Assembly (NCBI GenBank): GCA_027919835.1
Contig: JANVFP010000001.1
Span: 1,612,001-1,676,000 of the forward strand
Reading direction: 5' to 3'
Length of the DNA: 64,000 bases
Origin: Lentinula raphanica
Lineage: Eukaryota; Basidiomycota; Agaricomycetes; Agaricales; Omphalotaceae
The position numbers and the translations under genes are program-made. Below are positions 56,001 through 64,000 of the stretch, piece after piece (the first letter of the stretch is position 1; each line of letters starts with the position of its first letter). The notes below the pieces were generated by a model. It ran no database searches and was not told where the DNA came from. It saw nothing but the letters and a program-made list of their open reading frames with translations.

Positions 56001-56604
56001 GTCCCCTATGTTAGAAGGTATTATACGCGGTCCCAGAGTAAGATATTGCCTATGTCTGTCTGTCTGTCCATCGTTCTGAGTTCTCCTGGTCTAGCAGCTC
56101 CTGAATAACTGGCTTGAGGTAGATATCTTCAAGGTAAGGTACTGTTTTCTCCTATATAGATCAATTGATTTACTGTTCATTTATAGCCCTATGTGCCTCC
56201 CTCAAACAATTCCTCGCCAAGAGGCTTTGCAATCTACAGGGATAGGAGTGAACATAATCGAGATGAATTACTGTAAATGAAAATGTAGCCAAAGGACGTT
56301 GTATTCTTCACGGCGTAGGTTTTACACATTGTAATCTCACCCTGTAACGATACGATACGATTAGCTGCTACTGGTTCATGTCCGTTGATTCTCTGTGTGG
56401 CCCACCATATCCGGAGGTCCAGAATTGCACGTCACGAATCGATCTTTGTTCGTAAATGAAAGACTTCAGTGACTTTGTCTGCTACACCCTTCCTCAACGA
56501 AATAAGCCTTCTCTGAGTGAGTCAAGTTACAAAAGTGCAAATTGGACAAAGCAAGTGAGTTTTTCGAGTATCGACAGTAGCAGAGGTTTATCGCTATAGG
56601 TCCT
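53066..56604. other. Unassigned region, probably decayed genes
   Basis: Frames on both strands (53203-53466 plus; 53904-54158 and 54131-54388 minus, overlapping in different phases and both Pro/Ser-rich; 54714-54965 minus) suggest broken coding sequence. A minus-strand LPFDLEQQILQLS at about 54720 resembles an F-box start, but too weakly to call. No repeats or TIRs found. Confidence 0.35.
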
Positions 56605-57409
56605 TCAATTCGCCTGACTCTCTTCAACACCATTCTCCAAGAAATATGCGTTCAGTGTATCACGAAACTTCGCTGGGGCATCAAGACGTTTACTTGTGTG
56701 AGTTATGTCTGAGAAGATATCCCCTGTCCTCTGTAAAATATCCAACAGAATTTGATTCTGAGCGCGTAATTCAGTGTTCTGAGCTGAAAGCATTCTATTT
56801 TCAGCCAGTACTCGATCCAAAGCCACTTGGATATTGTTGTCTATCTCCTCAGGTTCAGACTTGATCTGAGCATATTGTGTCGATTGGCGATAGTCCGAGT
56901 CATCTATACTTCCGTTAGTGTTTGTAGATAGCTACCGGACAGTACTCACCTCTCAGGTCCGGATCCGAGTCAAGGTTCGACTTCAAATCATAACCGTATC
57001 CGTTTCGCCCTCTTTGCGATTCAACAACCTCAAAATCACTGTCGTCATTGCTGAGATCATTGCAGGCCTTCAGATTCTGGTAATAAGGGTAGGATTCGAG
57101 TTGGGAATCATCCAGGCCAAGGTCATAGAATCTGATAGGAGACTCAGTCGAGATATGACACATGGAAAAAGGAGAATAAGCGTACCGGTGCAGTTTCTTC
57201 GAGCCAGTTTGTGAGCTGCTTTGAAGCATAAGAACATCTTCGGCCTGATTTTCTACTGCTTCAGATCCATCGATTTTTGCGCGTTTGATTGGGATGGAAG
57301 GGTTGGTAGATCGTCGTACACGGCGTGTACTTTTATAAGGACTCGTACCAGCATCTGAGGCTGAAGGACGGTAAGGGGAAGAAAAACCGTCAACATCGTC
57401 TACGGACAT
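56605..57409 (-). CDS. Two-exon hypothetical nuclear-like protein
   Basis: Exon 1 starts at ATG 57409 (MSVDDVDGFSS) and ends at donor GTGAGT (about 56951). Exon 2 begins after a TATAG acceptor (about 56903) with DDSDYRQSTQYAQIKSEPEE and ends at 56605. Features: a basic patch RRVRRSTNP...IKRAKID suggesting nuclear import; an acidic Ser-rich middle; a SUMOylation-like IKSEP; and a C-terminal heptad-like run (ALDRVLAENRMLSAQNTEL) able to form a coiled coil. No family is recognised. It is open throughout, so it is a better candidate for a living gene than its left neighbours. Confidence 0.55.
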
Positions 57410-57463
57410 GGGTGTAGGAGTGCAACGTATCAAAATATGATGCATGAGGCCCAGGAGGCACAC

Positions 57464-58375
57464 ACTCGATTAGCAATCACATACTCCGCACCTGCGCTCA
57501 GTGTACCAGATTTGTACGGAAAGTTTTCCCCACCTGGCTCCCCTAATGAGTAACACGCTGAAGAGCTCTATTTCTGAACGTCAGACTGTAGGAACATCTA
57601 TCTCAGAACTGTCTAGACTACACCTGCTCTAAAGTCTCCTCTAGCCTTCTAGAAAAGCCGAGGGCTAAACCTCGTACACGTTCAATCTCGTACATCTCTC
57701 CCAAGTAAGCTGACTGTGAATCTCTTCCCCTCTCTAATCATCAGGACATTCAAGCGAACGATCAGTCACCAATCACAGGACCTTGACTGCTGTGACTACT
57801 GGAAGGTGTTGTTAATGTTCATTCGAGGACGACAGAGGGTGCTAAGACTGATTTCATGACACCATATCAAAGGACTTTCCTTGATTCAGGTAAGGGTTCA
57901 TGGAATTGGAGATCCAGTGTTTAGTTATAGTAATTCTCTAGGGTGAGCGTTCAGGCGGTTTTGGATCTTGGAGTTCTCCCTTGATCTCTTTTGTCAGGAA
58001 CCTTAGAATGAGGATACGTCAAGTTCTGCTATCTCAAAGAGCTTAAAATTTGTACACACACCCTGTACTCCTGCACCTCACCAATGAAATTTCGAACTTA
58101 AGCGCAGCTTTCCCGTTCCCTAACCTTTCCAACAGATCTTTGACAATGGACCTAGATTCTATCCGATGAGATAATAGCGGCAAAAACAGCAGAGAACAGG
58201 GAATGACCTGGAATGATCTCCGCTGGGAACTATCAGACAGTTCTTGTAAGTTGTTGCTTCAAGTCAATCGACAGCACAAAGGGTAGCGCGAAAACAAGCG
58301 CCGAACCAAATAGGCAATTGCGTGATGGTCTTTCAGGGCTTTCCCTTACGGTATTTCTTTCAGGAACCTACCGCC
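57464..58375. other. Intergenic, nothing recognised
   Basis: No convincing ORF. Presumably holds the promoters of the flanking divergent genes. No CATCAGG or other terminal repeat was found that would mark the edge of an element around the second TET/JBP gene. Confidence 0.4.
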
Positions 58376-61300
58376 ATGTCTCGCTTCATTGTCTCCTTTT
58401 CCAGAGAGGAGACTGAGGCTGCTCTAGCCTACTATTCTTCCCATGCAGAGCAGTTTCCACCTTTAGTTTCCGGATTCTTCCAAACGCTTCTAAATCAATT
58501 CTCTAACAAAGTTCACTCGGCAAACTCTCCTCAAGAGACTAGTTTTCATTCTACTTCTACGGATTCACCCACAGCGCTTCAAATGAAGACGACGAATGTT
58601 TTTCACGAAACAACGATGCGTCCTATTCATGCCCCGCGTCGTTCTCAAACGATTCGTCCGTCTCTAGTTACCCCCTTGCCTTCTCCGCCTAGAATGTTTC
58701 CCGAAGACGAGAGATTGCAGATGATGCCCACATCTCCAAATCATTCCTCTCAGACAACTTTATCTCCGAGTCAGACTGAGAGGGAGGGTTTTTCTTTGCC
58801 CGCGTCTTCCCCTTCGGCGCCTAGAATTTTCCAAGATACAAATTTGATCCAGTCAGGGGTAGAGGAGACGAGGCTACCTTCCCTCGAGCTAGTTGATACT
58901 ACGGCAGACTCGGGAAATACAGGACAAAAGGATTCTCCTCCGCGTTTACCCACCGTCTTTTCCTATCATGTTCCCCCAGGATGGCGATTTTCAGTTGACG
59001 ACTACACTGCCCAAGGATTTTTCGCCGACTCCTCCTACAACGTGGAGGGGCTTCGCTTTGCCCAAGCCTTCCCCTCCTCTGCCTGAATCAAGGCCATCCT
59101 TACCCTCCGGCGGGTCAGTCTCTGTAGATACTATCCTGGACACGGATATTACAGCACAGAGGGTGGGTATTGCACAACAAGGATCGAGAGTCGGCACCCT
59201 TCCAGAAAAAGGGGTAGGGGATTCAGAACATATGGACGTTCAAAACAGTGTAAGTCGGGCTGTCATTCTCCTTTTGCTCCAAGTTCTGAAACAGCAAGCA
59301 GCGAAAGAGGAAAAGGACAACGGCCACCGAAAACGACTTCGTAGAAGAAAACAACATAGAACAAGATGAACTTGCAGATGAAGAGGAGGAAGAGGAAGAC
59401 GATGAAAACGACGGAGACTACGTTGAAGGAAACATAAGAGAGACCAACGGCGGTCGTCGAGGCGGTCGAAGCAGTGGAGGAAGTCGAGGCGGTCGAAGCA
59501 GTAGAGGAAGTCGAGGCGGTCGAGGAAGCAGAGGTAGGGGCGGAGGTAGGGGCGGAGGGGGAGGAAATTGCTCCAGAAATGGAGCGAACGTTACAAGGAG
59601 ACGTAGAGATCAAAGGACAAGGTCTTCGGCGTCGGAAAGTGACACTGGTAATACAGGAGATCCCTCTACGGCAGCATATACAGGGCCTGCGGGTTCGACA
59701 GGAGCTGGGACGGCGACAGGGAGCAACCCAAACAATTCCTTCATTTATTCTCCCGATAGAGCTTCTCCCTCCCAAGAAGTTCAACAGGAGAGCACTCTTC
59801 TTCTTCTTGCTCTGTCTTCCACTCCCGATAGTGTCGACTGGGTCAAAGAATTTGTCAAGGCTATAGAAGGAGAACCTTGGGCTGAATTGGACGCGTTGAC
59901 TACGGAATCCTTAAAGAATCTCGCCCTTCGCTGTTCGCGCTCTAAAAATATGGACGTTTTCGCAACCTTCTGTCGTATGTTGAATGAACTCATGTTCGCG
60001 GCCAAAGTAAACAGGTAAGGTTGATGCCATTTCTTCTGCCCAAAGTTAAACTCAATCAAAAACTAGTCTCGTTCACGCTCAACAAAGAGCCTTTCCTTCA
60101 AGAACTCCCAGCATCAAAGGTATCTTGAACAACTTGAAGCAGGAAGGCTTCAATGAAAAAGAGCTTGGTACTTGGATGAGTTGTGGAAGTCGTTGGGCTA
60201 GAGTAGCTGGGGCAGGTAAGTTTCTAATCCTCTAAGAAAACTCTTCGACTCAGCCTATTCCCTTAGCTTCTATCTACTCCCTGATCCTAATAGCAGAGAA
60301 GCGTCTGTCTTACCGATGGGGACGTGAAATATCTTCGGCGACTTTGGTTGAAGCCTGCCATCAAATGCGTTCTCCCTCAAACAACAGTAAGAATTTTAGA
60401 CTTTCCTTGAAATTACCCTCATGTAGTTCCCTAGTCACACTCGGCTTGGTTCAGGACGGTCTAATTCCTACCCTACTCAAGCTTCAGAAAGCTATAGCCT
60501 TCACAATCCCTGTCCTATTCTCCTACAATACATGGGTGATTTATAGACTGCCCCCTGTAATCAATATAGCTCAAGTGGAAGAGACGGATTGGTATTTTGA
60601 CCTTTTCTATCACAGGTGAAGTTTTCAATTCTGTCTTCAGTTATTTATTCTAACCTCTACTTTAGACTAGCAGTCAATGTCCCGCGCTGTAAAGAACTTT
60701 GGAAAGAGGTTCTAGCGTTCAGACCTTCCGATGGAAACCTCACCTCCTTTTGTTCTTTCAATAACGTTCACCTTAACTCGTCCAGCAAATCTTTTTCTCC
60801 CGCTTTGACTGCCTGGGATCTAGACGAGGGACCTCTCACCGACGAAGAAATGGAGGATGCGATCTCAAGCCAAAACGCTCTTCCCTTGTCCGTTCTACCT
60901 CCTGTTGAATTTGCTGGTTTCGCTGGCGATATACTCAAGACGGACTCAGTGGAATGGGGCCCTTTATACGTAGTCAAGGCTTCCTTCGATAGTCGAAAAG
61001 TACTACTCGAAGGAAAACGACCTCCTTTTTCCCCTAAAAACCGTAACTCTTGGACTGAAGATCAACGCAAAATCGTTCTCAAAGGAGAAAGACCACAAAC
61101 GCTGCAAGAGTTCTCGTTACAAGTGAGTTGGTTGTTACAATTCAAGGAATTCATATGATAAGCTACGTCAGATACGGGATCGTTACGATTCAGATTCAGG
61201 AGCTATTAGAGCTAAAAAGAAATGGTTGTTCCTTACTAAGGAGGCAATAGGAGGGTAAGGCAGCTTCCTTCCTTTCCAGAGAATCAAATTAACTTTCAGA

Positions 61301-62205
61301 GTCGTTATAAGGAGGGAAGTCAAGGTCGTGGACAAAGAAGACAGGACGATAGTAACGGTTGACTCTACTTTACCCGAAGAGCATAGGAAATGTCTTTGGA
61401 ACGCCGTAGCAGCTTTTTGCTACGCCACCGGCGTTAAGCTTCTGAACAGAGACACCTCCGAGCTGGATCATACACCGATTTTCCAGGTTTGGCACCTATC
61501 GTACTATGCCCGATTCGGCCAATCGGTATATTTCTCTCCTCCATTTGCTGAGACTAAATCTCTAAAAATCTAATTTTCTCCAGGGTAAACCTATCCCTAA
61601 AGATTTTCATCCTCTACATATAACACGATCTGACGGATCGAAAGTCAATCACAGTCAATTTTTTGTAAGGGCGTCCAAAGATCTTCAAATGTTCGGCAGG
61701 GAGTTCGTTGCCTTGTCTGAGGCTATAGGCTATATTCTTCAGAATATTGTAGAGAAGGTAAGGTGGTTTTCTCAGAATTCCTCGGCTGACTGCTTCTTAC
61801 TTCTAACTCAAGCGTATTGCGAGGGACCCGGACCTATTTGGGAAAGACCTAGATGCAATGATAGATATCATGCCTCTTCATGACTTCACCCCTGTTAGAC
61901 CTTTTACCGGTCTGGTTATAAACATCAACTCAGTCACAGCAGCACATAAAGACGCCGGAGATTTTGGGGGCTGCTTAGTTATTAGTTTGGGATCTTACGA
62001 AGGAGGGGAGTTGTGTTTGTATCAACCACGTCTAGCTGTGGAGACACGAAACGGTGATATCGTCTCTTTTGCTTCCCATGACTACCTTCACTTCAATCTG
62101 CATTACAAGGGTGATCGTTGTTCTGTGGTGGTCCAAACGGATAAAACGGGTCTATCTTATTTGAAGGACTGTAACGGATGGAGGGACAATCCCTGGGTAA
62201 GGTAA
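58376..62205 (+). CDS. Second TET/JBP-type dioxygenase gene
   Basis: Start ATG in CCGCCATGT. The N-terminal exon is Ser/Pro/Thr-rich. It is followed by an acidic tract and a long RGG/RG-repeat region (59440-59575, GGRRGGRSSGGSRGGRSSRG type). The helical block ends FAAKVNR (donor at about 60015), then LKQEGFNEKELGTWMSCGSRW, and SIYSLILIAEKRL. The SQFFVRASKDLQMFGREF motif precedes the catalytic part. Iron ligands: His 61945 and Asp 61951 (AHKDAGD), distal His 62089 (LHFNLHY); 2-oxoglutarate Arg 62116 (GDRCS). Introns after AAKVN, after GSRWARVAGAG and others match those of the 27608-31167 gene. The exact exon chain between 58930 and 59350 and at 60380 is uncertain. No surrounding transposon ends were found. 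Confidence 0.75.
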
Positions 62206-62279
62206 ATTAGTTGTATTATACCTAGTGTGTATCAGCGACTTTGGCAAGCAATTAATGTCTAGTCGAAGTAAATGTAGCA

Positions 62280-62436
62280 AATGGATAGCATACGAAGGGC
62301 ACAGCAACTGAAAAAAGCAAGGATTTTAGCTGGACAGCGTCTAAGAAACTGATCAAGGGAAATATCTGGGTGTACTACGAATAATAGAGTCTGGAGGAGT
62401 TGTAGGGTGATTATCATGTTATCACTGTAGCTTCTA
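62280..62436 (-). repeat. Diverged duplicate of the following gene's last exon
   Basis: The minus-strand frame SYSDNM...HPDISLDQFLRRC parallels GYSVSS...PPDLSLEQFLGQR at 62440-62610 in spacing and sequence, so the 3' exon was duplicated in tandem. This copy lies beyond the stop codon and has drifted. Confidence 0.5.
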
Positions 62437-63060
62437 CTAGTATCCCCCAAAGAGCTCGGCAAAATTAGGGTTGACTCTGCGGCGTTGGATTCGTTGGCCG
62501 AGAAACTGTTCAAGGGATAGGTCTGGGGGAACATCGGAGAAGAGAGAGTTTTGAAGAGAAGCCTCCTCTTCGAATTCCTGTAGGGCGATTCTCGAGCTAA
62601 CACTGTAGCCCCGATCCTTATAATCAATAGAATCCGTCGTTGGATCTTGGAAGAAGAGAGTTTCATGTCGCCGTAGAGTCCTTCCCCATCTGTTGTGAGT
62701 AGGTGTTGGAGGCGCTGTAGGAACCTCTACTGGAGGCTAAGATCAAAATAAAGCCTTCGATGTCCATATAAACATATACTACCTTGAGTTCTACGTGTAT
62801 GTAGCTCTCTGAACTGGAGTTTGAGAAACTTTTTGTATCTTTCTCTCGCTTGGACTATTCGCTGTCGTTGGATCGCGGTGAATAATCAGTAGAGAAAAAA
62901 ATACCTGATCTCTTTCCTCGAGTCTTCGAGGGTCTGAAGGACCGAGTTCTGAGTTGGGAATGTTTGGAATAGCAACGCATTTCGACACGAAAGGTGGCAG
63001 ACGTTCAAGGCAGAAAAAAAGAAGCAAGATTCCCTGAGGCTAATATAATACCGAAACAAT
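62437..63060 (-). CDS. Small hypothetical protein next to the TET/JBP gene
   Basis: The last exon (about 62740-62437) begins PPVEVPTAPPTPTHNRW after a TTTTGATCTTAG acceptor and ends SLEQFLGQRIQRRRVNPNF then GGY-stop. An upstream exon (about 63020-62910) reads LERLPPFVSKCVAIPN...RLEERDQ and ends at a GTATTT donor. A further 5' exon is likely near 63100. Charged and Pro-rich; no family recognised. It converges on the TET/JBP gene (stops 232 bp apart), so it could be regulated with it or be part of the same mobile unit. Confidence 0.4.
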
Positions 63061-63520
63061 TCCATGTTAGCGAATACTTGAAGGTAGACAGGACAGAGGC
63101 TACTGACATGTAACAACGAGTTACTCTTCCTGCAGGTTGGGGATTTCACTGAGGAGGGTGACTAATGGCAAAGCTTCGCAAAAGCTTCTCAGAGTCGATG
63201 GGCCCCTAATTTATAGATCATGTCGCACGGTCACCACACAGTCGACTCCCAACTGCAACGATTCTAAATGTGAATCCAATCACTGACTCCAGGTCTGACT
63301 ATTCCTTTTGAATCCTACTAACTGCTATTTATGCTACCTTGTCAATCCCAGGTTAATGGCTTCGAAGAGAATGCAATAGGTGCCATTAGTAGCAGTCGGG
63401 TCTATTCCAACGTTACTAAAGGCTGACTTAGACATCGTCGAAATGCCAAAATCAGGGCTGGATATCCTAGATTGGAGGCTTCAAACAGCATCTTCTACTG
63501 TCCGAGGTTGTACAAACGTA

Positions 63521-63673
63521 TCCCGCACAACCACTCGTCAAACCCCCTTCGATGTCTCTACGTTAACATGGTTCCGCACAACCACTCGTCAAACCCCCTT
63601 CGATGTCTCTACGTTAACATGCTTCCGCACAACCACTCGTCAAACCCCCTTCGATGTCTCTACGTTAACATGC
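63521..63673 (+). repeat. 51-bp tandem repeat, three copies, in frame
   Basis: Three almost identical 51-bp units (CCGCACAACCACTCGTCAAA...) at 63521, 63572 and 63623, differing at one or two bases. In the frame 63380-63880 (166 codons) they encode a 17-residue repeat TTRQTPFDVSTLT. The near identity indicates a recent expansion. Whether the frame is a gene is unclear. Confidence 0.8.
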
Positions 63674-64000
63674 TTCGAGTACCTACTACTCTCACAGCAT
63701 ACGAAGATCATGGAAGAGAGTCCCTTATACGTTACTGTCTCTAGTAAGAGGCAATGTAGGAGTTGTAGAGACAGCGATCTCAATGGATCAAAAGGAAATT
63801 TCGTGCTTGAGTCGTCTCTTCCTCTCTCTGTTAACAACGATATCTTGCTGTACTTGGTCGTTGGAGAAGCGACTAGATGAGTCTGTGACCTGTGACTTTT
63901 GCGAAGACGCAAGTTCTATCGACGTAGCTGTCGAGGTTCGAGGTCTTTGGTTCTCTCTCGTATATCCTGCGCTCGTAAAAGGAGAATTTGGTGCGCGCCC

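Noticed and set aside
58376..62205. Placing the second TET/JBP gene in its own transposon
   Set aside because: I could not find terminal inverted repeats, a target duplication or a transposase between 57 and 63.3 kb.
63521..63673. Regular 51-bp repeats as a CRISPR-like array
   Set aside because: Units are directly adjacent with no unique spacers, lie in an open frame, and the genome is eukaryotic. It is a minisatellite.

Overview
The window looks like a transposon-dense block from a filamentous basidiomycete, probably an agaricomycete. The grounds are: many short (about 40-60 bp) GT-AG introns; a Plavaka-type DNA transposase and a KDZ transposase remnant; two TET/JBP-type dioxygenase genes; two genes of the fungal DUF6532 type; and a basidiomycete-style Ty3 element. 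I see no rRNA or tRNA gene and no CRISPR array. Names come from reading motifs by eye and no database search was run.

Layout. 0-4 kb: a small unknown ORF and a 5'-truncated large unknown gene. 4-13.2 kb: nested non-autonomous inverted-repeat elements ending in CATCAGG, a 1.68 kb solo LTR with 5-bp TSD, a hairpin element, and a 0.7 kb palindrome beside a split gene. 13.4-34.9 kb: a multi-exon gene of unknown function broken up by mobile DNA. Its first intron holds a complete Ty3 element (14101-21239) whose LTRs look identical. Its third exon holds a 12.1 kb Plavaka element (21821-33949). A later intron holds a MITE inside a MITE. The Plavaka element carries its transposase on the minus strand and, on the plus strand, a TET/JBP gene with all catalytic residues and a DUF6532 gene. 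35-45.7 kb: large palindromic elements, a second DUF6532 gene with a MITE in an intron, and a KDZ transposase C-terminal remnant split by a MITE. 46-56.5 kb: a gene graveyard with recognisable pseudogenes of eRF1, an arylsulfatase and a PX-domain protein. 56.6-63.9 kb: a small two-exon gene, a second TET/JBP gene, and a small gene with a duplicated tail.

How it fits together. The small CATCAGG elements share the Plavaka element's ends, and seven of the eight paired elements, the Plavaka element included, have a 2-bp target duplication of variable sequence. They are therefore probably mobilised by its transposase. The Ty3 gag ends at a -1 slippery heptamer that leads into the pol frame. The two TET/JBP genes share intron positions and so are paralogs, but have different N-terminal regions. 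The most interesting unit is the Plavaka element: a TIR-bounded transposon carrying an apparently intact DNA-modification enzyme gene next to a DUF6532 gene.
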